Source: Owenia fusiformis
Taxonomy: Eukaryota; Annelida; Polychaeta; Sabellida; Oweniidae
Reading direction: 5' to 3'
Assembly: GCA_903813345.2 (NCBI GenBank)
Contig: CAIIXF020000010.1
Span: forward strand, 24,345,740 to 24,409,739
Length of the DNA: 64,000 bases
A program made the position numbers and the translations under genes. A model generated the notes under the pieces. The model saw only the letters and a program-made list of their open reading frames with translations. It did no database searches and was not told the origin of the DNA. Shown here one piece after another: positions 54,516 to 64,000 of the stretch (its first letter is position 1; each line of letters begins with the position of its first letter).

Positions 54516-56269
54516 CCTCGCAAAAAATGAAAGTATACAACAGGTTTTGTGATAAAACAAAATACAGTAGCTAACTACACACACAAAATACACTTGTAAA
54601 GTGCTTTCATCTTCTATAGTATTCTAGACTAGAAATAAATCGAACGTTCTAGAATCTAGGACTGAAAAATTCCGACCAATTTTACTGAACACATAGATAC
54701 GTTTTTATTGACAGTATTCTTTGACTTCATGTATAACAAAAACATGTACTCATGCTTTATCACAAAGATAATTGATTGTGTGAGGACTAGATGTAGATTA
54801 TATAATTATTTCTGATATCTACTATTGCAAGTAATGTGCTTTGAGGTCCAAATGAATAATACGGAAAACCATGATTAAAGCTTGATTAAATTGATAATTT
54901 TCGATCACCGGATGGATTCTATCTTGTAGTGACGTCACAATTAGGTCACTCAGCTTTAGATGTTTGATTTTGAGAGATTATCTTCTATATTTCGTGCTTT
55001 ATTGATTTATTTCTCACGAAAGCGTTCGATTTGACTAGATCAACATTCATGCTAAGCACATACCAAGTCTAAGGATCTTACTGACATGATTTAGATAGCG
55101 GTTAAGCGCCCCCCGATTTTGAAGAAATCGGGGGGTGCTTATAGGCATTGATGTTTAGTATGAATTTCACCCAAACTTCGCACATATATAGATATACTCA
55201 TGATCCAGTCAAATCGGCATACCTGGTAAATGTCCGACCCATGGTTTTCATAAGAGAAACGACAATATTCTTTGCTCAAAACTGCCATGTGTCTGCCATT
55301 TCGTGATTCCATCATGTCGAATATCATTTCTGTATGACGTCACACCAATAAGACGAAATACATGACAACAGTATCAATAAACAAAATTCATGAATTCTGA
55401 TCGCAAAAGGTCAATTGCAGGATCATAACGTCAAGTTTTGAGGGTGTATTCACATTAATTAATTATGATGTGTTACTTGGTTTAATGCAGATGATATCTG
55501 ATGGATATATTAACCAGAACAACGGCAACGCCAAAGCGTAGCGAATCCCATCGAACAGAAATGGCTGGCATTTTTACAAATGAATAGCAAATATCATAAA
55601 ACAACACACCACAAAAGGCCACCATTTTTAAAATGGTTGCTCACTAGCCAAGTTGTCATCAGAAGAAATAATATGCTTTTAAGTAGCCACCTCTAAAATT
55701 TTTGAAAAATCGCACACGTACTTGTAAAATAACACACATAAAAATGGTGGCCATTTTTCAAAATGGCCGACTACTCCCGAAAGTTTTATTAGACAATGTG
55801 CAATGCTTAAAGTATTCACATATCAAATATGAACAAAATCGCTGCACTACTTTTCGAGTTATAGTAAAATACCAAAAGTGTCATTAGACAGTGTGCCATG
55901 CTTATAGTATTCACTTACAAAATATGAACAAAATCCACCCTTGCTATACGCAGCTAACAAAATTGACTGGTACGAGTCAAAAGCTGGACCGGTACGGGTT
56001 AACGGTTTTATTTGAATTTAAAACAGCCATAACTTGCTCAATATTGACTTCCTCGTGTCTAATTTGAAATATATGATGCCTCCCGATGCTTTTAAGTACC
56101 CCAATTGTTTACAGATTTTTAAACGGACCAAAACTCTCTAAATGCGCATTTATGCTCTTTTCTCTCGAGAACAACTGTCTCATTTTCACGATAACTTTTA
56201 TTTAGTACTTCTAACATATAAGATCTATTTTCCCCATCAAGGTATGATGTAAATGACATGCTATTTACA
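54516..56269. other. Intron sequence; HSE-like motif and GC hairpin
   Basis: 54641-54655 reads CGAACGTTCTAGAAT, a perfect three-unit GAA/TTC heat-shock element by consensus, possibly by chance. 55103-55140 is a hairpin with AAGCGCCCCCCGATTT and its near-mirror around a 5-base loop. AAAATGGTGGCCATTTT-type palindromes lie near 55630 and 55745. No coding frame is recognised. Confidence 0.55.
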
Positions 56270-56272
56270 TCC

Positions 56273-56484
56273 TGTGAGTTTCAATGACGCGTGTTTAATT
56301 TTATAAAAAATGCCAAACTTTGTGACAAAGAATTTCATCAGCTATTGCCCCGAACCGGTCCGTCTTCTCGCTGCAAGCAGATTGCCCCGAACCGGTCCGT
56401 CTTCTCGCTGCAAGCAGGATGAAATTCTTTGTCACAAAGTTTGGCATTTTTTATAAAATCAAACGCGCGTCATTGAAACTCACA
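56273..56484. repeat. Palindrome with a duplicated 37-bp unit in the loop
   Basis: Arms 56273-56339 and 56418-56484 are near-perfect mirrors (TTTGTGACAAAGAATTTCATC and its partner). The loop is two exact direct copies of ATTGCCCCGAACCGGTCCGT and 17 more bases (56344-56380, 56381-56417). The unit is GC-rich and contains the palindrome ACCGGT. Confidence 0.88.
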
Positions 56485-56519
56485 AGATTTCCTCCTCACA
56501 TAATTAACATAACTAGAGA

Positions 56520-58402
56520 TTTAAGATTGCAAGCAATCTTACGGAGGCCCTGTAGGCGTTTTTGGCAATTTGAAGGTCAGCCAAAGGTCAAATCTCAAAT
56601 CTAGGGTCATATACTAACACCAGTCAACTTGTAGATGATTTAAAAAAAAAAGTTTGGTCAATTTGAAGCAAGTTGAAATTTAGTCTTGAAAAGTTTGGAA
56701 ATTTGACCTTTTTTCAGTTTTTGAGTCCTAATATCTCAAAACTGGTACACAATTTTAATAAATAGTCAATTGCTAATATGTGTAGAAACTATAGAGGAAT
56801 ATATATCCTGACTTTCATGAAAAAATATTGATTTGTAGTCACCAAAACTTAGAAACTTCGAAAACACAGTTGGTGATTTAATTTGATGACCTTGACCTTT
56901 GATCTTGCAAATTTTACTGTAATTCACCTCAGTAGCTCTTTTGTGATCAAATATAACTAAATTTGAATCCAAAAAATCGATTTAAAAAATCAACTTTTTT
57001 TTCCCTTCCGAAGGTCACTGAAGGTCAACCAAAGGTCAGGGGTCAAAAGTAAGGTCAGATTTGGATTCCTGAGATCCTGTAGATGCTTTTTAAAAAAAAG
57101 TTTGGTCAATTTAGAGCAAGTTGAAATTTAGTCTTGCAAAGTTTCGAAATTTGACCTTTTTTCAGTTTTTGAGTTCTAATATCTCAAAACTGGTACACAA
57201 TTTTAATAAATAGTCAATTGCTAATATGTGTAGAACCTATAGAGGAATATATATTCTGACTTTCATTTAAAAATATTGATTTGTAGTCTCCAATTTTGAG
57301 AAACTTAGAAAACACAGTTTGTGTTTTCATTTGATGACCTTGACCTTTGACCTTGCAAATTTTACTTTTTTAGACCTCAGAAGGTCTTTTGTGAATAAAT
57401 ATACCTAAATTTGAATCCAGAAAATCGATTTGAAAAATCAATTTTTTTTACCTTTCGGAGGTCACTGAAGGTCAAATAAAGGTCAAAGGTCAAAAGTAAG
57501 GTTAGATTTGGAATCCTGAGAACTTGTAGATGAGTTTTAAAAAAAAATTGGTCAATTTGAAGCAAGTTGAAATTTAGTCTTGAAAAGTTTCGAAATTTGA
57601 CCTTTTTTCAGTTTTTGAGTTCCAATATCTCAAAACTTGTACACAATTTTAATAAATAGTCAATTGCTAATATGTGTAGAACCTATAGAGGAATATATAT
57701 CCTGACTTTCATGAAAAAATATTGATTTGTAGTCTCCAATTTTGAGAAACTTAGAAAACACAGTTTGTGATTTAGTTTGATGACCTTGACCTTTGACCTT
57801 GCAAATTTTACTTTTTTAGACCTCAGTGGGTCCTTTCTGATCAAATATACCTAAATTTGAATCCAGAAAATCAATTTGAAAAAAACGACTTTTTTTACCT
57901 TTCGAAGGTCACCGAAGGTCAACCAAAGGTCAGAAGTCAAAAGTAAGGACATATTTGAGTTCCTGAGATCTTGTAGATGATTTTAAAAAAAAATCTGGTT
58001 CATTTGAAGCAAGTTGAAAAATGACCGATTTTTGCCGATTTTTGGCGTCAAATATCTCAAAAACGGTAAAAAATTAACGCGTACATATAGTGAGCAATTT
58101 GTAGAGAATGCTTATATCTAGTTACATTTTAATTCATCGCAAGAAATAATGAAGTATGAGGACGAAATCTGAGAAACTTAAAAAAAACTTTGATTTGACC
58201 TAGATTTTGACCTTTGACCTTGACCTAGATAAAAATTCCTTTCCCCTTAAGTTCAACCTAGGTCCCTTGTAGGTTTATATAGTAGATAGTTGAAATCTAG
58301 TTGGAAGTAGGAGAAAAAGTGCAGAGAAGAATAAATAATAATAATAATAATAAATAATAATATCTATAAAATTAATAGGAGGCCCCCCGATGGGGCCTCC
58401 TA
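56520..58402. repeat. Satellite array II, about 3.8 monomers, bounded by hairpins
   Basis: Same monomer as 42915-44099. It starts after the hairpin TAAGATTGCAAGCAATCTTA and ACGGAGGCCC. It ends in an AAT microsatellite (58332-58366) and the hairpin TAGGAGGCCCC/GGGGCCTCCTA (58376-58402). Each monomer carries TGACCTTGACCTTTGACC, near 56886, 57336 and 57780, and a diverged version near 58197. The bounded structure suggests a repeat-bearing mobile unit rather than a plain centromeric satellite. Confidence 0.8.
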
Positions 58403-58640
58403 ATAATTAGAAAAATGCAATACTGTTATTAAAAACATGGACCAAGCTCATCCAGTACCTTATCAGTCAAAATGGAACACATGCCATATTCTTTATAATT
58501 AGATAGGCAGAAGAATGATATACGAGACAATATCAAAATGGAAGTGAATAAAAATTCAGTTTTCAGGGTTATTTTGATATTTCAAAAACAAGAAACCATA
58601 AAAAAGATGTGTTTTATTTATTTTCTATCAGTGATTTTTG

Positions 58641-58868
58641 CTCTGCAAGGCCTACATATACACATTGAAAAAATAAGTTTTTAAAAATTACTATTCAAAA
58701 GTTATGAAGACCTAAACTCTGCAAGGTCTACATATACACATTGAAAAAATAAGTTTTTAAAAATTACTATTCAAAAGTTATGAAGACCTAAACTCTGCAA
58801 GGCCTACATATACACATTGAAAAAATAAGTTTTTAAAAATTACTATTCAAAAGTTATGAAGACCTAAA
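58641..58868. repeat. 76-bp tandem repeat, three exact units
   Basis: CTCTGCAAGGCCTACATATA starts units at 58641, 58717 and 58793, with a single C/T difference. Confidence 0.9.
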
Positions 58869-59011
58869 CTTCAACCTCTGATTTCTAAATATCAGCGAAA
58901 ATGCAATTGTAACAATGTGGAAATAATAGGACGATTTAACAAACATAATGCTAATTTTTGTGCAATATAAGCTTGGATTTTAGTTTAAAATAATTATTCA
59001 AGCATATTTAC

Positions 59012-59210
59012 CTTATAAAGTAATTTATTTGATTTTGTTTCATGGATTCTCAGAAATCTATCAAGGCCACAGGAAGTAACCCAAGGCATTGTAGGATGGC
59101 AAGCAATACTACGAATGCTACCAGCAAATCCCTTATATTTGTGAACTAACCGTCCCTTGCGAAGGTCAACAAGTGCCATAGTGCCCTTTGAATTGCCAAT
59201 CACAGTTTGC
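59012..59210 (-). CDS. WDR74: WDR74, penultimate coding exon (WD repeat)
   Basis: 199-bp exon on the minus strand between TGTTTTTTAG and AAG/GTAAAT. The frame reads QTVIGNSKGTMALVDLRKGR, KYKGFAGSIRSIACHPTMPW, VTSCGLDRFLRIHETKSNK and LLYK. The VxGNxxGxxAxxDLRxG, KGxAGSxRxxxCHP and SCGLDRxLRIH blocks are the C-terminal WD repeats of WDR74/Nsa1. It joins the last exon in phase 0 (LLYK then FYMKSRLNC), matching the human order HKVYLKS. Upstream exons are expected above 59210 but none was found up to 64000, so the gene is either continued outside the window or is only a fragment. Confidence 0.88.
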
Positions 59211-60293
59211 CTAAAAAACAATGAAAACACATATTTATCTTTATTTCACAATCCTGGGATATTTGATTATGAAAAAATGCTTGCTGAACAAAAACCTGTA
59301 AATTTGAAATAAGTCCATAATTCGATCAAACAGTCTATTTTACTTTTATTACTCTCACTTCTCATCATAATATATTGTATGACATTTCACTCTTAATCAA
59401 ACGATTTGATAGAAGATGATAGTTTGCACATAGGTGGTCTTTGCTCTGGGTTGAACAAGGAACATGATGTGAATTAGATCACACCATCAAACAAGGCACA
59501 GGGTGAACAATATCGTACCTAAAACATAGCAGTGTGGGCTTGGTGACCCAGAAAGAAAGATGGCTGCTGAAAAGTTAATCAGTTATAGAACTTCTTACTA
59601 TGTAACATGTGTAAAAATTTGAAGAAAATACTTCAAGTGGTTTTCCTGGAATCGTGATGACAAGATTTATCTAAGAACTTCCAAAATGCCTGCCAGAATG
59701 CAAGATGGCAATCGAAAAGTTAACTAGAAAACGGCAACTCCACAGAGTAGCAAATCCCAACGAACACTATATAAATCATAAATCTGTACAGTCACAATGT
59801 AATATTTACTCTTCCCTTCAATAAATATTTGAGGTCATTATAGTGCCATTTTACCATACTTTCAAAATAGCTCTAAGTAATGGCGATTTTCTGCTCTAGG
59901 CAGTCATTTTGAATTTCTGAGGCACAAATCAGAAAAACAATACCATAATTGTGATCTACTTTGAAATTCCTTCAATTTGAGTATAAGATATACTTTAAGA
60001 GATCAAAAAATAATTGCAAAATGGCCAACACTAGGCGGCCATTTTGAATTTAACAAGGCCCCAATCAGAAAAACGATACAATATTTGCAATCTACTCTAA
60101 ATTGCCTTTCATTTGAGTATAACAAAGCTACATGTATACTTCAAAACATCTCAAAATTAATGCAAATTCCTGTTTTTCAAACCCCCCATTCACAGCACCT
60201 GGGGGTCAGGGTGAAAAACACAGAGTATAAGTGAAATAGATAGATCTTGTGAATATTTTTGTTTAAAATGAAAAACATAAGACTTTTGCAAAC
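59211..60293. other. WDR74 intron sequence with a 135-bp duplication
   Basis: CCATTTTGAATTT...ATCAGAAAAAC occurs near 59904 and 60039 as two diverged units of about 135 bp around an AAAATGGCC palindrome. AACGGCAACTCCACAGAGTAG near 59731 resembles AACGGCAACGCCAAAGCGTAG at 55520. No exon is seen. Confidence 0.5.
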
Positions 60294-62318
60294 CAGACTT
60301 GCCAACCTAAAATCCGGTAGTTTTTGCAGGATTTTTTTTTGTGATTTAAAAAAACAGGAGTTTTTGCGGTAAATTTTGAAAAAAAATGGGAGTTTTTACG
60401 GGAGATTTTGAAAAAACTGGAGTTTTTACAGGAGATTTTTTTAAAAGGTATTTATTGCGGTAAATTTTAAAAAACGTGACTTTTTTACGGAAGATTTAAG
60501 AAAAAACAGGAGTTTTTGCGGTAGGTTCTGAAAAAACGGTAGTTTTTACAGTAGATTTCTGAAAAAACTGGAGTTTTTACAGTATATTTCTGAAAAAATG
60601 GGAGTTTTTACGGTAGATTTCAGAAAACGGGAGTTTTAACGGTAGATATCTGAAAAACGGGAGTTTTTGCGGTAGGTTCTGAAAAAACTGGAGTTTTTAC
60701 GGTAGGGTTTGAAAAAACGGGAGTTTTTGCGGTAGATTTAAAGAAAAAAGGGAGTTTTACGGTAGATTTCTGAAAAAACTGGAGTTTTTACGATAGATTC
60801 TGAAAAAACGGGAGTTTTTACGGTAGATTTCTGAAAAAACAGGAGTTTTTACGGTACATTTCGGAAAAACTGGAGTTTTTACGGTAGATTCTGAAAAAAT
60901 GGATAGATTTCTGAAAAAACAGGAGTTTTTACGGTAGATTTCGGAAAAAACGGGAGTTTTAACGGTAGATTTCTGAAAAATGGGGGTTTTTACGTTAGAT
61001 TTCTGAAAAACGGGAGTTTTTACGGTTGATGTTGAAAAAATGGGAGTTTTTACGGTAGATTTCTAAAAAACTAATTGATCAAAGCTAACTAAAATGTATA
61101 TGTGGCGTTCACTATATGCTAAGGGCAATCTGCGTGAGGTTCCATTTTTAGGTTTGGTTTTTCGCGCATGAGCATTAAATCCAGCGATCAAATTGGTTGA
61201 AATTATTATGACGCATGCGCAGTTAATAAATTAATTAGAACTTATAATCTAAGATAGATGTCACACTGTTTTTACGGTAGATATTTTGGAAAAAACGGGA
61301 GTTTTTACGGTAGATTTTGAAAGAACGGGAGTTTTTACGGTAGATTTCGGAAAAACGGGAGTTCTTACAGTAGGTTTCGGAAAAATAGGTGTTTTTACGG
61401 TAGATATTTTGAAAAAACGTGAGTTTTTACATTAGATTTCTGAAAAAAAACAAATTGATCAAAGCTAACTAAAATGTATATGTGGCGTTCACTATATGCT
61501 AAGGGCAATCTGCGTGAGGTTCCATTTTTAGGTTCGGTTTTATGCGCATGAGCATTAAATCCAGCGATCTAATTGGTTAGAATTATTATGACGCATGCGC
61601 AGTTAATAAATTAATTAGAACTTATTATCTAAGATAGATGTCACTTACGTTCATTATTTCACAGCAGTCCCTACCCATAATGCGCCTTATATTGCGGGAA
61701 TATTTTGTTTAGCGCCATATAAAAACAAAATGTATTCTCCTGACAGAAGTATGACAGAATATGAACTGGCCGCCGTTTGTGGACATTTGGTGTGCAAACT
61801 TATACCGAACTGATCGCAGAAAAGCAATTTGAATCATGGGAATGAAGTACTTTTAAGTTATTCATGAAATTATCGATAGTGAACCATGGGAGTCAATCCT
61901 TCTTGGAGTAAAAGAAACAAGCGTGCTTGCAATAATCAAGGTCACAAATTTGTCAAATTCCTTTTAAATACGGTAGATTTCGACAGCAAAAAACGGAGAT
62001 TTTACGGGAGTTATACCAAAAATACGGGAGATTTTACGGGAGTTATACCAGAAAACGGGAGATTTTATGGGAGTTATACCAAGAATACGGGAGATTTTTC
62101 GGGAGTTATACCAGAATACGGGAGATTTTACGGGAGATTTCAGCAAAAATACGGGAGATTTTACGGCCATATTTTTAAAAAAAATTATGGGAGATTTTAG
62201 TAGAAATACGGTACGGGAGTTTTTACGGGAGAAAACGGTAAGGGAGTTTGGTATTTTTTACGGAAAAAGAAAAAATTTCTAGAGATTCCCGTACAAAAAC
62301 AGGAGGTTGGCAAGTCTG
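60294..62318 (+). mobile_element. CAGACTTGCCAACC element, copy B
   Basis: Same ends and same orientation as copy A, but longer. The left GGGAGTTTTTACGG array is expanded to about 770 bp, and the conserved core is present twice (61070-61265 and 61450-61645) around another array. The right array is shorter. The right flank AGTAAGC begins the second half of repeat H, which copy A's left flank AGTAAAC ended. The left flank TTTGCAAAC matches nothing. Confidence 0.85.
61886..62200 (+). CDS. Open frame in copy B, conserved start MGVNPSWSKRNKRAC
   Basis: Counterpart of 52094-52579. Same ACCATGGGAG start, same basic head with one substitution near residue 11 and one extra Lys after QGH, then the same minisatellite-coded repeats, with a stop after 104 residues. 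The shared head with few changes hints at a conserved 5' exon. Direct duplication is an equally good explanation. Confidence 0.35.
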   Translation: MGVNPSWSKRNKRACNNQGHKFVKFLLNTVDFDSKKRRFYGSYTKNTGDFTGVIPENGRFYGSYTKNTGDFSGVIPEYGRFYGRFQQKYGRFYGHIFKKNYGRF

Positions 62319-62505
62319 AGTAAGCATGCTCACGTCGGAACTATTTTGACCTACATCGCTATTTTCGTAATTCAAATGAAAGTTGAAACTCTTCCTCTTT
62401 ATTTTGATACCAAATAGTGGCATACTAGGTACCCTAGAAGCCAACTATGGCGTTATTTAGAACAAAGCCACAAGTTTTTAAATAAACTATATAGGGTCAT
62501 ACCTT
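62319..62505 (+). repeat. Right part of dispersed repeat H
   Basis: AGTAAGCATGCTCACGTCGG through AGCCAACTATGGCGTTATTT follows the intact copy at about 63576-63745 base for base, with few changes. It is the continuation of the half at 51105-51245. Confidence 0.85.
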
Positions 62506-63329
62506 TTGGCAGATGGATATGGAACCTCATACCTTAATGTTTTATGACATCACACTGATTTTTGTCTCTGCAACTTTTTTTGGCAGAAAATATCATTTTT
62601 AGTTCAAAAATGCATAAAAATGTCGGAACTGGCTGAATATGTGGAAAATTTATCCATTTAGGCTAGAAAGGGTTAATTTGCCCTACCCCAAATACGTCTT
62701 AATATGCTAGTCTAACTTTGCCACTGTGACGTCACAAATCTAACCTGACTATCTCTGAGTTTATTGAAGAAAATGATACGTCTGACAAAGAGCTTTCATT
62801 CCCTTTATGGCACACCTTCTACTAAGAGTTGCATCATTGACTAAATCTACGACAAAGGCCCTATGTCCCGAGGATTTTGACTGAAATTTAGCCATTTTCG
62901 CCTTAATCTAAGTAAATGCAGTTTCCCCCACAGCTGTATTTTGAAATAAATATTGCTACAATGTAGCAATTTAAAAATCAGACATGCTTACTGTTTCTGT
63001 TGACCTGACATGTGTATCTAGCCTGTAAAAATGAAAAATCTCTACATTGTAGCAATTTCGGTGAGATGTGGGCCCTCAAAATCATGTAATTTTAGCAAAA
63101 AATGAAGAAATAACCTGCAATTTTGACGGAATTTCAGAGGGCTTTCTTTCATTTATGACCCTCCACGGGCCTCTTATGACCATTCTTATAAGCACAGAAG
63201 GGTTGAAAGTGATTTTAAATCATTGTTTGCCATACGCAGAATGAAAAAATCGATTCTGTTCTCAAATTCTGCTCGAATATTGTCTCTGGCCAACTAGCAG
63301 ACAATTTTAGGCCTCATATTAAGGTATGA
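62506..63329. other. No feature recognised
   Basis: ACCTCATACCTTAATG near 62531 and CATATTAAGGTATGAG near 63317 are loosely inverted and may mark a small element. The rest is AT-rich. I looked here on the minus strand for the next WDR74 exon and did not find it. Confidence 0.45.
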
Positions 63330-63770
63330 GTACCGTAATCCAACACCAAATTCGAAAATTCAGAATAATACTTTGCACATATGTCGTTCCTGATCAACTT
63401 TAAAACGCTTACCCCCCATAGTGTTATATATCAAAATGTACCTGTTCATATAGGGGTTCGATTGATCTACATCAAATTATAGGGAGTCAGGTTACTTTTT
63501 GAGATATCAGCGTCCATTTATTGTAACTCACGTTTGCTATCATTTCCTCAATTCTGAGATGACGGGCAAACGCGTAGTCAACATGCTCATGTCGGAACTA
63601 TTTTGACCTACATCGCGATTTTCGTTATTCAAATGAAAGTTGAACTCCTCTTTATTTTGATACCCAATAGTGGCATACTAGGTACCCTAGAAGCCAACTA
63701 TGGCATTATTTAGAACAAAACCACAAGTTTTTAAATGGACTATATTCACCTTTCCATAAAGTCACCTCAT
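63330..63770 (+). repeat. Dispersed repeat H, intact copy
   Basis: ACCGTAATCCAACACCAAAT through TTGATACCCAATAGTGGC. It also occurs at about 44625-44824 plus 45720-45900 (split by the hAT-like foldback) and at 51105 plus 62319 (split by the CAGACTT composite). It is the uninterrupted reference for both insertion sites. Confidence 0.8.
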
Positions 63771-63849
63771 GAATATTATAATGAGCTGATTAAAAATCTG
63801 TGGCGTCAATGGGAAAAACTTTTTCCTGCGAAAAACGAATGCAATAGAC

Positions 63850-63998
63850 TAGATGCAAATAGAAATAATGTTGATTTACGTCATTAAATATTCAAAATTC
63901 AGTCAAAGTGATGTCATATTTGAAATCTACATGTAAAAGTACATCTAAAAGAATAATTTTGAAAATTGTTTATCAACTTTGAAAATTTAATGGTTTTT
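63850..63998 (+). repeat. Second copy of the 6472-6620 dispersed repeat
   Basis: AATAGAAATAATGTTGATTT, GTGATGTCATATTTGAAATC and ATCAACTTTGAAAATTTAAT parallel the first copy. It runs to the end of the window. Confidence 0.75.
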
Positions 63999-64000
63999 GA

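Larger units (their letters stand above)
53912..59011 (-). other. WDR74 intron, 5.1 kb, filled with repeats
   Basis: Flanked by AAG/GTAAAT and TTCCAG/TTC. It holds a TCCCGATTT array, a perfect heat-shock-element-like motif at 54641-54655, hairpins, a 2 x 37-bp palindrome, satellite array II, an AAT microsatellite and a 76-bp tandem repeat. No further exon is seen inside. Confidence 0.75.

Noticed and set aside
59213-64000. Search for further WDR74 exons on the minus strand upstream of 59210
   Set aside because: No frame with the expected GEYP or GYHQVRVYD blocks and flanking splice sites was found.
1-64000. Prokaryotic features: operons, CRISPR arrays, Shine-Dalgarno sites, rho-independent terminators
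   Set aside because: The sequence is eukaryotic, with spliced genes and animal transposons. GC hairpins such as 58376-58402 and 55103-55140 are repeat borders or inverted repeats, not bacterial terminators.

Overview
This is AT-rich eukaryotic DNA, most likely from a marine invertebrate. Three things point that way: metazoan-type GT-AG split genes, a recognisable WDR74 3' end, and many MITE, foldback, Tc1/mariner, hAT, Ty3/Gypsy and satellite sequences of invertebrate type. The recurring AAAATGGCCGCCATTTT and GGCGTAGCCAGG modules would suit a mollusc or another lophotrochozoan, but I cannot fix the taxon. There is one 500-base scaffold gap (1442-1941). No prokaryotic operon, CRISPR array or intact long gene is present. 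Most short open frames are chance or sit in mobile DNA.

Layout. 1-1190: tandem repeat of about 338 bp. 1942-6045: 4.1-kb inverted-repeat element with a nested mariner. 7.0-7.8 kb: a MITE and the 3' end of a LINE. 8.27-17.77 kb: an interval bounded by two inverted copies of a promoter/first-exon-like module. It holds a hAT relic with a BED finger, a candidate first coding exon (14363-14510) and an unrecognised two-exon gene for a 58-residue protein with its own poly(A) signal (16050-16952, minus). 17.77-32.52 kb: one minus-strand LTR retrotransposon (5' LTR 30624-32522, PBS, gag, PPT, 3' LTR 17772-21616), inflated by at least five later insertions that can be peeled apart. 33.4-37.3 kb: a second, decayed Ty3/Gypsy gag-protease with PBS and LTR. 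37.3-51 kb: mariner, hAT, pogo and foldback elements, a 625-bp tandem duplication, and a satellite whose monomers carry AGGTCA repeats.

51.2-62.3 kb is the most interesting block. Two same-orientation copies of a CAGACTTGCCAACC element flank a 7.7-kb segment holding the last two coding exons of WDR74 (minus strand). The outer flanks of the pair are the two halves of one dispersed repeat that is found unsplit at 63.45 kb, with a near-duplicated 7-bp target. The block therefore looks like one inserted composite unit, or a circle that re-integrated, carrying gene exons.

A second theme is that many unrelated elements here carry arrays of a short family-specific motif just inside their ends: TTTTAGCG, CCGTGACA, GCGCGCAGTTTG, AACGCT, TTACCGAAT, GCGGGAC, ACGGGAG. 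The real genes are WDR74 (60S ribosome biogenesis), the 58-residue gene and the candidate exon. Nothing in the window links their functions.
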